Source: Epiperipatus broadwayi
Lineage: Eukaryota > Onychophora > Udeonychophora > Euonychophora > Peripatidae
NCBI GenBank assembly: GCA_028023455.1
Contig: JAQFVV010012441.1
Location: forward strand, 2,913,911 to 2,977,910
Reading direction: 5' to 3'
DNA: 64,000 nucleotides
This document shows, piece after piece, positions 21,856-33,837 of this stretch (positions are counted from its first letter, which is position 1; the number at the start of each line of letters is the position of its first letter). Under the pieces are notes generated by a model, which did no database searches, was not told the origin of the DNA, and saw only the letters and a list, made by a program, of their open reading frames with translations. The translations under genes and the position numbers were made by a program.

Positions 21856-22930
21856 TAAGATTGGCATCAACAAGAGCTTTTCAGTGATACGGATGGTTGA
21901 AGAGTTGAAGAAAACCTGTCCATTAAAGTTAAAATATTTGCTATCTCACTGATTATATATATATAAATTTTAACGGTAAATATAATATTATAGTTTAAAT
22001 TCTTTTGTAGCGCTTTCGATTACATGGTAATCCTCGTCAGCTTTAACTGAATTTCAAATTTTTTAAACTTAATGTTACATATATTTCCATAAGCTACATA
22101 TGGCCTTATTTGCAACATTAAAAAACATTAAGTTTAAAAAATTTGAAATTCAGTTAAAGCTGACGAGGATTACCACATAATCAAAAGCGCTACAAAAGAA
22201 TTTAAACTATAATATTGTATTTACCGTTAAAAAATTTTTTTTATACATATAATATTTTATAACGGGTACTGTGTTTTATATTTTATATATATGTATAGAA
22301 GGTAATGATCTGGACAACTGATCAGTCCTGGTTCAACACAAAATATGTATATTGGAAATCCATTAACCTTTTTCACATGAATATGGTTATGTATATCAGC
22401 TATATAAGATTGAATGGATAGCTGTAGGGATCTTGAAAGTCTTGACTTTAAATCCCTTCTAAACTACATTAAGTTTAGTATAGACAGTATACTTGTGATT
22501 AAATATTACATATTCAGCCTATATATTTATGTGACATATTAAGGTTCTATACATGAGGGATCAGAGTGTCAAAGTCAACATGAGTATGACAATAATACTG
22601 GCATCAACAAGGGCTTTGAATGTTCCATCCTAGGATTTTCAATGATATGGATGGCTGAAGAGTTCCAAGTGTGGAGAGATTGAAAGTTGTCCATTAAAGT
22701 TTGAAGATATTTTATGTTAATATAAATTGAGCACTGATTGTTTATATGTATGGGAGATGGTGATGTGGACCAAACTGATGGTTCAGCACAAATTACATAT
22801 ATTGGAGATCGTTTATCTTTTTCATGTTTATGTTATCAGATATATCAGTTGTATAAAATGGAGTAGAGAGTTCTGGGGATCTTGAAAGTTTGAGTTTAAG
22901 TCCCATATAATTACATTGTTTAATAAAGAG
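21856..22930 (+). repeat. family A cluster, plus orientation, interrupted by a fold-back element
   Basis: After the head-to-head junction near 21855 the family A blocks run in plus orientation: TTGGCATCAACAAG, GATACGGATGGTTGAAGAG, GTCCATTAAAGTT. A fold-back element interrupts the unit at 21966-22236, and the unit resumes with GAAGGTAATGATCTGGAC. End segments lie at about 22440 and 22885, so the tandem spacing is about 445 bp. Confidence 0.75.
21966..22236. mobile_element. fold-back element inserted in family A, about 270 bp
   Basis: The arms 21966-22075 and 22124-22236 are near-perfect inverted copies (outer end TTTTAACGGTAAATA, inner block CAAATTTTTTAAACTTAATG) around a loop of about 50 bp. 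The few arm differences are mostly CG versus TG or CA. On the minus strand of the left arm (22040-22007) lies CTGACGAG, then a GATTAC/GTAATC stem, then GAAAGCGC. The other arm has the same with CAAAAG in place of CGAAAG. The element interrupts a family A unit, so it is the younger insertion. No coding content. Confidence 0.8.
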
Positions 22931-22959
22931 AATATATACTTATTTAAACATTATATATT

Positions 22960-24590
22960 TATATAGGTGTTTACCTGAAAGTTTGTGATGATGGCATTTT
23001 AGTTGTATTTATAGGTTGAGCATTTTTCTAAAGACGTTTAATAGTACATGATGGAAATAGTTCAACATTGTGGTAAAAAAAAATGAAGAAAAGTAAAATT
23101 TGTATTTTTTATTTTCCTGTAGCAAATACATATATGATTGTATGAAAGATTAATTGAAATTCATCATTTTAGTTCTCCAAAACTTATTACTAATTTTTCA
23201 AATTAAATTTATAATCATTATTACACTAAAGGGTAATATTAATCTTTAAGTTATAACATATTTAATTAGTAACTGAAACACACAGGCTTATTATATACCT
23301 GTATCAATATATGTAATATATGGGGTATATGATCATAGACTTTCACATGATCCACCATTATCCACTCTATCTCATAACACTGATACACTTGCACACATAT
23401 ATGTTGAAAAGATAAATAATCACCAATATACGTATTTCATGCTAAACCTGCAATCATCAGTTGATTAGATAAAACTTGAGAATTAAATTTATAATGCTGA
23501 TTGTAAAGTAGCAAATTTGGCTATTAACTAACTCATTAAGCAAGACACAGGGTCCTTGGTCAGAAATGGTGTTCTTTGTTATTCAATTAACATGCTGCTC
23601 TTATGGCAAAATTGCAAATTGGTGAATTCATTAATTAAAAAAAAAAAATCTGGTGAGGGTAGTATTTTTCCATAGGTGATAAAGTGTAATTTAGTATAGC
23701 CTCCATAGACTTTACTACTTTAATTCTTTATTCTCCAGGTTTGAGAACATTTGTGAGATTATTTCAGAAGATTTTTGGAATAGCAAAAAAGTTGATTTTA
23801 TTGCATAGTTTATTAAAAACTCATGATTATTTTTACTCAATAATTATATAATAATTATTAAAGTACAAAAAGTATACATGAGTACACTTTTATATATACA
23901 TGTTTTTTTATTGAGGTTAGCAATTTCCAGAATGATGGTATCAAAGAAAACCATAACCAGTATTATGATCATGTCTTATGAAACTGGTTGCTAATGCCTT
24001 TGCTGATATCACGGGAGAATAAAAATTATAAGTGCAATTTTAAAGAATAATTATATAAATTTATCAAGTCTTTACATTTATTCAATCTTATTTTAATAAT
24101 AAATTTCAGTCAACGAAGATTTTGTTGATATGCTGGAGTTGCTTAGTTGACCGTTTTCCTGTCCACAATCGATTGATGAAAAAGTTTTTTGTTCTCATTA
24201 CATGCTCTGTTTATTATTATTATTATTATTTAATGTTCAAATATGATTTTATAAAAATGTTTTTCATTTGTAGATTTATATTTTTAACAATTCAAATCCA
24301 ATTTATTGAATTCAAATATAGGATATTAATACCAAATCAAATGCTGAATGATTACAAAAAATGGCACCAGATAAAACAATGCAAATGTTATCCTGTTGAG
24401 GTATTAAGATTGTATTAATAATAAACATTGTTTCAAATAGTGTCGAATATATTTTTATTGATTGTTTGCTTATTTATAGCTAGGAAATTAGTGGATTAAA
24501 ATCTTATAACATGTAACCTGACACCATTTTTATTATTAGTCATTTACAAGATTTATCCTTCATGGCTGATATATCAAAACACATGATATA
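22960..24590. other. AT-rich stretch with one partial family A copy
   Basis: A minus-orientation family A fragment lies at about 23320-23470 (CCACTCTATCTCATAACACTGATACACTT..., ATTTCATGCTAAACC). The rest shows no recognised repeat or gene. The frame at 24122-24418 (98 codons, +) is rich in Phe, Ile and Tyr and has no motif. Confidence 0.5.
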
Positions 24591-24599
24591 AATTTATAT

Positions 24600-25175
24600 T
24601 TAAATCTTCAAGGAAAAGATCAGATCATTACGAACATGTGTGACCAAGTTAAAATTAATTCAGATGTAAGCTAGTTCTTTGGGAAAATCAGTTGAAAAAT
24701 GAAGATCTAATGTACTTTCAGACATTCAGCATGAAGAAATCAAATTTAGTTAAAACTGTATTGTATTAAAAATATGCAGAAAAAAATTTAAGTGTTAGAA
24801 CTGGATTTTAGACAAGATTTTCAGATTCAAAATTTTTGGAAGACAAGTTTTATTTGTTTTCTTCTATCTTTTCAATAAATATAGAATCTGTATTTAATCA
24901 AATGCAAATGGAAGTAATTGAGATCCGATGCAATTCAGATATTAAGACAAAATTCAGTAAAATGGGTATGCCTGGGTTTTACTCAAAAATTTGCATATGA
25001 AATTATTTCCATGTTTGGAAATACTTATTGGTGTAAGCAGTTATTTATAATTATGAAAGGAAATAAGTCTGCTGTCAGATCCAGAATTACTGACATTTAC
25101 CTTAGGTCAATTTTGAGAGTAATCACTGTGAATAAAGTTTCCCCCGAAATAAGAAAGATATTAACAGAGAAGTGA
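24600..25175 (+). pseudogene. hAT transposase C-terminal remnant (GTF2IRD2/ZBED5-like)
   Basis: Frameshifted but collinear with the C-terminal third of hAT transposases of the type often annotated as general transcription factor II-I repeat domain-containing protein 2 or ZBED5. Conceptual pieces in order: MCDQVK near 24638, then QMQMEVIEIRCNSDIKTKF (about 24898-24954), then a frame change into KFAYEIISMFGNTYWCKQLF and RSRITDIYLRSILRV, ending at the stop at 25173-25175. The FG.TY.C.Q.F signature is the hAT dimerisation region. The last 85 codons (24918-25175) are open. The N-terminal BED finger and the first catalytic Asp were not found nearby. It is distinct from the element at 40301. Confidence 0.7.
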
Positions 25176-27559
25176 TGCCAGGTCCCAGGAAGAAAATATT
25201 AATCATCACATGATCACATTTCTTTAGCACAGGTGGCAATACTGTATGGAGAGTTTTGCTCTGTTTATTAAGAAGAAAATATTAATTTTATCATTGTTCT
25301 TATTTTTTTATATACTATACTTTTCAAAATAAATGTATGTTTATATGAAAATTAAAGCTTTTGGGTTTTTTTTGCACCCCACATAAACTTAAATCTTGTT
25401 TATTTGGCCAATATTGAAGTTTGACATGTGTGCTGTAGAGTATGATAGTAAAATTACTCTTGAAAATATAGAACTTTCAGTTTGTTGTTTATTTGACAGA
25501 TAATTACAAGAAAGTTTTAATAGTTTTTAGAAAGAAAATAAATTTACTTTTATTTGAATCATAGTTATAAAATCTTGAACTGCATGACACTTTGTAAACT
25601 TTTGAAAATATATTTGTCAAGATGTAGGTGTTCTATAAGTCTGTCTGCATCAAATTAATATATATGTTTTTTTTTTCGTGGAATGTTAAAGTTCAAAATA
25701 AGCTATTTTTAGTAGATTTCAATCTGTCCATGAAATTTGTTGAAAAGTTTAAGAAAATAGGATACATATTTGATAAATCATACAGTGGATCTTTGAGAAT
25801 GTCATCTAACAATGATCAGTAATGGTTATTTTTGATTTTTTTGCTGAAGACATCTCAAATGTTTTACTGACTGTAAAGAAACAGAAATGACAATAGTTTT
25901 CATTACATTTTTAATGCCAATGTTTGACATCCATATAAACTTGAGCTTTTACACAAAATTGGCAAAAGTGATTCTGTTCAATGCATGGAATTTTCTGAAT
26001 ATGGAAGCATGCAGAGGAAAAAAAAGTAGATAATTGATCATTTGTATCTGTGTCTTTTCAAGTCTTGAAACATTATTACTTCTGACATTGTTCATTATAT
26101 GTTTCTTGATTGGATGAAACTCTTCATTTGGTATTGTAAAAATAATAGTGGACATATTAAATAAGTTCTATCCAAAGAAGCTTTAATTTTACATTTTCTC
26201 CCTATGAAACTAGTCTTGTGAAATACCTTATATGAATAAAGGTAAACCATACTTTAAATGGCTCACTACAGACAAAGGATTCACCAATAACTTTCTTAGA
26301 CAAATAATGCAATAATCATTATCAACCATTCAAGATTGTTGGGTAATAAACTTTGAGCAGCTTTCCAATGTTGTTTGTAAACGATTGGATATCTTATATA
26401 CCAACCAGTATTGAATGGTAGTCAGGTCATTGGCTGTCTACATGAAAGAAAGAAATTCTTCTATGCTTCACTCGGACCTGAAAAGTTTTTAAGTTTTAAC
26501 TGACTCAAATTTGTATTCAAATTATGGCACTGTTAGGCCAGTGCATTATTGTTACTCCATATGGCTCTTTTATGTTCTTGATATTTATAATTGCACTTTA
26601 TGTCTGTGTTTTGTTTCCTATGTGTGAATTCCATAGAAAAAATAAAATCCCTTAATCTGTAAAAAAGGAAACATATATAAAAACAAACAATGAATGGGTC
26701 TACTTTAGCATTTCTCAACATTTGCGCAATGATGTTGGAACTGCATAACGTTGCATTATGTCATTTAACGTTGATGCTTTACTGTTACTTCCTTTTTATG
26801 CTTACATATATATTGTATGTAAAAGATATATAAGCGTGTATTAATGTTACTTTTTTTTTTTTTTTTTTTGAAAGCGAAAGAATTTATTAATAAGTAAGTG
26901 ATCTGACTATATCGTTTAAAAGAACACTTATATGGATAGTACGATTTAAATTGCCTTTTATTATATAAAAAAATAAAATTAGCTTGAAAGTTACCACTGA
27001 ACATCAAAGCTTCATCCTTGAAGCATGAGAGATTTGATTCAAATAAAACCATATCTGGAAGAAATGGAAAAAAAAAAAATCAATAGACTTGATATATATA
27101 TAAACAATTTCAGCTTTCACATATATCATTTCACTATATTGTCCACAAAGGAAAGTAATAATATTGATTTTAAATGAAGTAGAAGGTGAAAAGAAATCAT
27201 ATTAAGAGAAATTCACTTTTTAAGTTGGGGTTTTTCTGCTTAATATAAAGAATATTTCATAGAAAAATATTTTGTTTAATTTTTTTTATTAAAAAAAAAT
27301 ACTTTTGAAGACTATTGTTAACATATTAAAAGTATTCAATCCAAAAGAGTTTTCTTTAAGCCTTTTCTTTTTAAAGATTAATATTGTTCATTTGTATGTT
27401 TTAATTTATATTTTTTTAAAGAAATATAAAACATACAAAATGACTATAAAAGGTTTAGATTTTGCTTGTATTGCTATTATTTTACTTTATCTTTAATGAT
27501 CTTTACCAAGTGATGATGTAGTTACCAGATTGTTGGCTTATGCTTGTTTTGCTTTCATT
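25176..27559. other. AT-rich stretch, nothing firmly recognised
   Basis: Frames at 25628-25822 (+), 25949-26155 (-), 26533-26721 (-) and 26765-27052 (-) have no recognised motif. A T20 run lies at 26851-26870. Confidence 0.5.
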
Positions 27560-27574
27560 ATGTCGACTATAGTT

Positions 27575-27690
27575 AGCGAATGACTGACACATTATCAGAG
27601 AACAGCTTACAAGTATGTGTTCAAATACCCCCTCCCCTAATTACATCTAGCTTAAGATATAAATACTGTATATGTATTTAATTATTAAGT
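27575..27690 (+). repeat. partial family A copy
   Basis: The end segment only: ACAGCTTACAAGTATGTGTTCAAATACCCC-like sequence, then CTAATTACATCTAGCTTAAGATATA and a TGTATTTAATTATTA tail, matching the 3' part of family A units elsewhere. Confidence 0.55.
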
Positions 27691-28170
27691 CTTACCATTG
27701 TATTTTGCTCCAGCCATTTTTATCACATGTTAATTTCCAGTGAGAACTTTGTAATGCAGAGGTAGCTATGTCTGTCACCTGGGGTTCAAATATAGATCAA
27801 ATGATTTTTTTTAAAGATATAGATAATTTTTTTCATAAATAGCACATTCCAGACAATAACCAGTGATACTTTTGCAGATTTGTGTTATTGAGATGCATAT
27901 GAATAATTAACTAAGTGTAATATAATTGAAGACAGATCTTGACCAGGCAATCAAACTTTGTTAATAAACTTTTCAGTATCTCTATGCTTACTAAATTGCC
28001 ATGCCTACATAAGATGATCATTTGCATTAGCTGTCGCATATGTATGTACGGATTAGCATCTCTTGTAAATTTTCAAGCAAGGATGAAATCCATTATATCC
28101 CAGATATTAATCAAAATTTGGATATTACACTAAATAAATATATTCGAAGTTATTCATTTTCTTATCTTGT

Positions 28171-28320
28171 TTGTAATTAGTTGCTTAAAATTTTTCCAAT
28201 GCTGGCTAAGGAAAACTTTTATTCTCTATCTTGAGTAAGCGTTCGGCCAGAGAAATCAGATTCATATCTCTATTTTACTAACAATTGCCGAATTGACTTT
28301 CGACCAGGTAAGCCAAATAC
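28171..28320 (+). repeat. dispersed repeat family B, copy 1
   Basis: TAATTAGTTGCTTAAAATTTTTCCAATG and TATTTTACTAACAATTGCCGA...CTTTCGACCAG match the block at 33838-33950 (TAATTAGTTACCTAAAACATTTCTAATG, TATTTTACTAACAATAGTTGA...CTTTCAACCAG). Non-coding, about 120-150 bp, partly diverged. Confidence 0.6.
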
Positions 28321-28547
28321 AGTTTTAATAGAGAGTACAATTTTGTTATTACATAGACTCCATATTACATTACATCCCACACCTAACAAATTTCATAAGT
28401 AATAATAGACATTCATAGTATACATTTTTAATTCACATAAACACACATATAATGCAGATGTTTTAACATGTATATACAGTAAGTACATACCTGTGTATAA
28501 TATAATTCAAAAATTCAATTGTTACTAATTTTCTTCTTTTCTGAGTC

Positions 28548-28788
28548 AATGTAATATCTGGTAAAATGAACATACAGAAAAGGTAGTTTTCTAAAAATAT
28601 TTAGCTTTATTATTGCCTAGCATGCTTTCAATATATTTTACTATGTCATATACATGGCATACGACTATTTGCTATGAATATAATATAGTAAAAATATATT
28701 AAGAGCATGCTAGACAGTAATAAAGCTAAACACTATTTACAAAAGCTATTTTTTCTGCATGTGTTTTCATTTTACCAAATATTACAAT
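28548..28788. mobile_element. fold-back (MITE-like) element, about 240 bp
   Basis: The left arm (28548-28655) and right arm (28681-28788) are inverted copies with small indels. Shared blocks are ATGTAATAT/ATATTACAA, GGTAAAATGAA/TTTCATTTTACC, TTTAGCTTTATTA/TAATAAAGCTAAA and TAGCATGCT/AGCATGCTA. The loop is about 25 bp. The 68-codon frame at 28707 lies in one arm and is not a gene. Confidence 0.7.
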
Positions 28789-28789
28789 T

Positions 28790-29485
28790 TAAAAGTATAT
28801 ACATTAAGCTATCACTAAAGAAAATTAAAAAAAAAAAAAACCCTATACATATTTTTAAAGGCATTATTCTCTCAAAAAGAAATATAAATAGACTTTTTGT
28901 ATTCCTCTTGTGATGAAAATTATCGATGAAATGCAAAATTATACAATGCCCAAAATGATGTTTTAATTTCTATAATTCAAACTAGTGTACTACCCTTGGA
29001 AAGACAGCAAACATTTTCTTGCAATGTTTATGATCACAGTATCAGTTGTTGCCATCCAATTAAAAACTATAATTTTGAAAATTAAAATATCCTGTTTTTA
29101 TTTTGTTTATTATTTTTTCGCAATTATGGATTAGTGAAATCTCAAATATTAAGAATGTGGATATGAAAGAAAAACTTGTATATTATTTGAAATAATGGTT
29201 TGAATTTTTTTTTTTTTTAACATTCTAGATTTTGAACCCATTCAGAAAATCTAGTAGCAAAAAACTAATTAATATTGCTTCAGCTTGGCACTTCAATTTA
29301 TAACCATTTCTTATTTGGAGAACTAAAGATTCTTAAATCAATGTATGGATGACGTGAGTAGGGAAAAACTCAGTTTAGTCACATGAGTAAAAAATGTTTG
29401 CTCAACATACTATTTTGGTAATCGAATGCCATTACATTTCCCATCAGAAGATTATATGATTATTTCATGCATTCACAAATGACAT
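28790..29485. other. AT-rich stretch, nothing recognised
   Basis: No frame, repeat boundary or RNA gene could be supported. Confidence 0.6.
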
Positions 29486-30261
29486 TTAACCCTTAAACCG
29501 CTAATTATATTATTGGTTGTATGAGGTAAAAATCAAATCTTTTAATTGGCCAACTCACAAACTGAAGACAAAGCCTATTGTTAAAACATATTCGCCTATA
29601 ATATTAAATTCAACTCAGATACGTTTATAAAAAGTATATTACTAATTTTTCAGGTTATGAAAGAGAACGAAAGTTCTTTTAAAAATAAATTGCTATTTAT
29701 TTATTATAAAATATATTCAATTTCGGCAAATATAAAGCGAATGTCTAAACAAAAAAGTGCTGATGCAAACGCTTTTTTTCAATTTTACAATATGGAAAAG
29801 TAAAGATTTCTTTTTGCTAAATCTTAAATATTTTTATTAAAATCTTCAATATTTTTCGAAAATAATTTTGTTTTTTTAGTATATTTTTTAAAAAACTAGT
29901 TTAATTTCTCAAATTATATTTTTTTAATACTTAAATTGCATTCGAAATGAAAATCTCAGCGTTTTTCTTTATTTTCTTTGATCAGGCGGTTTCTTTGTTC
30001 TTTCCAGCCAATCAGAATGTCTTTTTCGGTAGAGAGCCAGCTGACAGCGAATCACCGACAAGGTTCTTTCTTTGTTTAGTTTAAAATGCGGTTTTTTTGA
30101 TTTTTTACTTGTAAAATAATTCGGAAGAGGGCACCATCTTACAGAACTTTAAAAAACCTAATCAATAACTGTCAAACGAATATTCTACTACTAAAACTAG
30201 CAGAATTAGAGTGATGTCAGATGTCGACGAGATGCCTCGTAAGAGGCGATTGAAGAATTAA
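29486..30261 (+). mobile_element. piggyBac-like 5' end with start of transposase frame
   Basis: A TTAA target at 29486-29489 is followed directly by CCCTTAAACCGC, closely resembling piggyBac-family termini (TTAA then CCC-T-n-AACCGC). About 720 bp downstream, after a CpG-retaining leader with CCAATCAGAATG (CAAT-box-like), a short frame starts at 30214 with Met and reads MSDVDEMPRKRRLKN before a stop at 30259. A basic, acidic-interrupted N-terminus like this is common in piggyBac transposases. The catalytic Asp-rich core is absent, so this is a 5' fragment or a deletion derivative. No matching right end was found. Confidence 0.45.
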
Positions 30262-30349
30262 ATGACACAAACTGGATTTCAAACTTTCAGCAAATAGAAT
30301 CACTGTTAATTTGCTAAAAAACAAAACAAAAACAAATCAATCATGTCAA

Positions 30350-30440
30350 GCATTGGTGGTCGAGTGGTCAGCACAGCTGCCTTACAAACAGTTGTCCCAA
30401 GTTAGCGAGTTCGCTTCCTGACCGATGCTATGACACATGA
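30350..30440 (+). mobile_element. tRNA-like SINE copy with TATGACACATG-poly(A) tail
   Basis: 30350-30428 begins GCATTGG and ends CCGATGC (pairable ends). It has a box-A-like TGGTCGAGTGG, an anticodon loop CTTACAA and box B GAGTTCGCTTCC, with a small insertion before the T-arm. The tail TATGACACATG then A10 is the same as that of the copy at 56989-57057. Confidence 0.75.
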
Positions 30441-32060
30441 AAAAAAAAACAAATCAATTGTGTTACATGATGATTATGGGCAGAGTATGGACATAATTCT
30501 CTGGTAGATGGTTTAGACTCATCTATTGAAGAATTACACTATTGTTTCACCAAAATTTAACGTTCTCCAATAGAATCAAATCTAGTACTTTTTTTCTTTT
30601 ATTATTTTCTTACAAAACTTCTGCAACCATGCCACCTAGATTAAGAGTGGATTTATTATTGATGCACTACAAAAAAAAGTCAAATAGTTTATTATTTAGA
30701 AATTCAAATAAAGTCTGAAAACAGGAAGTAATAGCTCTGAAGCTATAATTCATGGGCATTGAGATCTAGAGCCCATAGGTCTACTGCTGCACTAAACCAA
30801 GCAGCACAAGGAACCATGTTTACTACTAATAAAATGAGTGTGTAATTAGAAAATGATTATTTTTTCTGCTTACAAAATGTGTTGTTTTTTAAAAGTGATC
30901 ATGGTAAAAATATCAATAAAAACAAATAGAGCAATATATATATGTAAACATTCATATATGGTTACAGTAGCAAAATCATCATAAAAAAGCCATTAGCGAC
31001 TCTATTCTGATTGGAATGTCTACAAGTTCCTTTGCAGACCTTTTGTTAACATTGAAGTTGCCTTAAAAAAACCACATGCTAAACAAATAACATATACTGT
31101 AATTCATATTTGTCTGGGCATACATTTTCTCACTGTTAATATTAGCATTGTACCAAACTTTCACACCAGCTAAAATATTGGCTTAATGATAATAGTTTAA
31201 AGCTTTTACTCTTGTAAATCATTGCTTATATATTGAAACAGATATACTGTTCCACGTGTATATATATTCAAAAGACCCCCCCCCCCATTTAAAAAAGACT
31301 AGCATGATTTGATCAAATTAAAAAAGAAGCAAAGCAAAAAGTTTATAGTTAAAAGAAAATCATTATTGATTTTATAGTTTCAAATTACGATGTAAATAAA
31401 AGCTGGCATTTATTAAAAAGATTACATTTTAAATTTTTGGAACGATGTTTTCGAATAAAGTGTGATAACAGCTTGAGGCAGCCTTATTAAATTGGAAAAC
31501 ATAGCTTAAACCGTATTCTTTCTTATCTTTGCCGCAAAAAGGATTGTCCAATTGTTAAGAAGAAAAGAAGCACTCGGGCTTAAATGAGAGCAGTATGCAA
31601 CCCAGGTACAGTGGGATAGGCTGCTTAATCAATCCAAGAATCAGAATATATATAATCGAGTTGCAAGTTCAGAGCAGATTTTTAAAAAGTTTCTTCAAAG
31701 AGATTTTTTAGGAGATCAAATAGTTATTTTTTTTTCAAAGAGATATTTTTCAAGTAGATGTTAAAGAAGAATTTTGAAAAAAGATTTTAATTTTAAAAAG
31801 ATATTAAGAGCAGTTAAAGAACCACTGTTAATAATAGGAAAAGAAAACATTATTAAGGAAATTATAACGATAAAGGGCTAAACCAACAGCTTCATCTCTT
31901 CATCAAGCCATGTTTCTCCAAGATTTTCCTGGATGATCATCATGAAAGGGAATAACGCCATTCAGCTTAAATAAAATGACCTTTTTTTGATGGAACAGAC
32001 TGGATATAAACAAGAAAAAAAGAACGAAGGTAACAATTTTATAAATATTTAATACTTATA
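30441..32060. other. AT-rich stretch, nothing firmly recognised
   Basis: Contains an 11-C run (31276-31286), a TATATATAAT at about 31647 followed by a purine-rich segment to 32040, and no open frames. The purine-rich part leads into the tandem arrays downstream and may belong to the same larger element. Confidence 0.45.
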
Positions 32061-32063
32061 CAT

Positions 32064-32330
32064 GTTTATAAAAATAGAAAACAAGACAAAATGTCTTCTT
32101 AAACTAAAATTATGAATAAATATAGCTATATGAAAATATGTTTATTATAAATGAAACTAAAATTATGTGTTTATAAAAGACAAACAAAACGTCTTTCTTA
32201 CAAAAGAAACTAAAATTATGAATAAATGTAGCTATATGAAAATATGTTTATTATAAATGGAATTAAAATTATAAATAAATATAGCTACATGAAAATACGT
32301 TTATTATTGATAAATTATAAATGAAACTGC
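32064..32330. repeat. tandem array, unit about 104 bp, 2.5 copies
   Basis: Units start at GTTTATAAAA near 32064 and 32168. Each contains GAC...AA.GTCTT and CTAAAATTATGAATAAAT, then AGCTATATGAAAATATGTTTAT. A third partial unit begins near 32261. Non-coding. Confidence 0.7.
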
Positions 32331-32514
32331 TGGTGAATTTATGTATAAAAATATACGTCTGCAGCAGACCAAATCAATATTTATGCTAGAAGAATTATAT
32401 GTAAATCATAAATGCTTAACTGCAGATTAATGAGATCTAAATAAAATAATAAAATTTATATGTATGAATATACATCCATATTTCAAATTATAAATGCTAT
32501 TAGTTGTCTTCACA

Positions 32515-32960
32515 TATTGCAGTCCTCTCTGTGAATTAATTAAATAATTAAAAATGTAAGTTATTAAAGAACTTGCTTTCTTTACTTCCTATTGTACTAT
32601 TATTGAATGTATACCAAGATTCAGTTACACAATGGACTGTAAATAAAATATTTGTAATTGAGCAAATTCAGTTACACAATGGACTGTAAATAAAATAACT
32701 TAAAATTAACTGGAACTCTGAATTAGACATAAAATGTAAATTGTTAAAGAACTTGCATTCTTTAATTCATATTGTCCTACTACTGGATGTATACTAAGAT
32801 ACACCATGGACTGCAAATAAAATATTTGTTAAATTAAGTGGAACTCTGCATTAGATGCTATCAGTTGTCTTCATTATTCTCTCTGTTGTCTCAATGTATC
32901 ACACTCCTCTCTGTGAACTAATTAAATGATTAAAGATGTAAACTGTTAAAGAACTGTCGA
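32515..32960. repeat. tandem array of about 180-200-bp units, three copies
   Basis: AAAATGTAAGTTATTAAAGAACTTG (32551), AAAATGTAAATTGTTAAAGAACTTG (32731) and AAGATGTAAACTGTTAAAGAACTG (about 32933) mark successive units. Within the first, ATTCAGTTACACAATGGACTG is itself duplicated at 47-bp spacing (32619 and 32666). No coding content. The tandem structure plus the immediate neighbour array at 32064 suggests one complex repeat locus. Confidence 0.7.
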
Positions 32961-33837
32961 GAGAAGGACTTTATTATACTCTCAACAGATTACATTTTCT
33001 AAGCCATCTAAAATGTTATTGGAAGTGGGCCGAAGGAACCCAATGGACTGTCAATGAAATACTTTGTTTGATGGACATTTATTTAAACCTGTTATTAAAT
33101 AAAATTATTGTTACTTAAAATTAATCTTAGTTATCCAGTTGTTCAATTCTATTTTGTTTTTATTGCATCACTCATCATTTAGTGCACTTGTTCATGAGAA
33201 TCTCATGCCTCCTGAGCTACATCTGGCATAACTAGACCCAGGTAAGTCAGGTTGTAGTGAGATGGAACTCTAATGGTGCCATTTGAAAAACCAAACATAG
33301 AACTGTCTAGATGCTTCCAGCCTCTATGGTGCTATATCCTCTGATAAGCAGGAAATATTATTGTAGGGGGGGGGTTAACATCTGCATTGGGGAATGCCAA
33401 TCGATAGTCCCTTCCTGCAACATGCTCATCAGGAAATTGTTACAACTGAGGTAATAAAAGGGTTGTATGGTGGTCCGGTTACAATATATATGAGCGACAG
33501 TGTATCAGCTGTTTATCCACATAAATAATATGTACAAATGTAACATTATGATTTTTCTACCTCATTTTTTATGAAGAATCCTCAAACATAAACATGTATA
33601 TATTTTCAATAGATAACATAGTGGCTTTAGTGGTATACAAGTTTTTAATTTTTTCACCCACTATCCAATTTAAATAATCAGATTAATAACGTGCATGCAA
33701 AAGGTGTATTAAAATCGCATATTTCTTATTATATATATATAATTGCAATTATTATATATAGTATATGTATAGGCGAGGAATATTTTTAATAACAGAGAAG
33801 AAATATGGATTGTAAAAATGCAATTTACTATACGTAT
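32961..33837. other. non-coding stretch with a strong splice-donor match
   Basis: More balanced composition at 33150-33350. A perfect donor consensus CAG-GTAAGT sits at 33239-33247, but all three frames upstream contain stops within a few codons and no acceptor was identified, so I do not call an exon. A 9-G run is at 33366-33374. Confidence 0.4.

Noticed and set aside
24122-24418. 98-codon plus-strand frame, rich in Phe, Tyr and Ile.
   Set aside because: Low-complexity translation of AT-rich DNA with a run of Tyr codons. It has no recognisable domain and no relation to the nearby hAT remnant.
27741-27800. Possible tRNA-like sequence with GGGGTTCAAATATAG.
   Set aside because: Only a partial box B is present. 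I could not fold a D-arm or anticodon arm, and no related copy was found.
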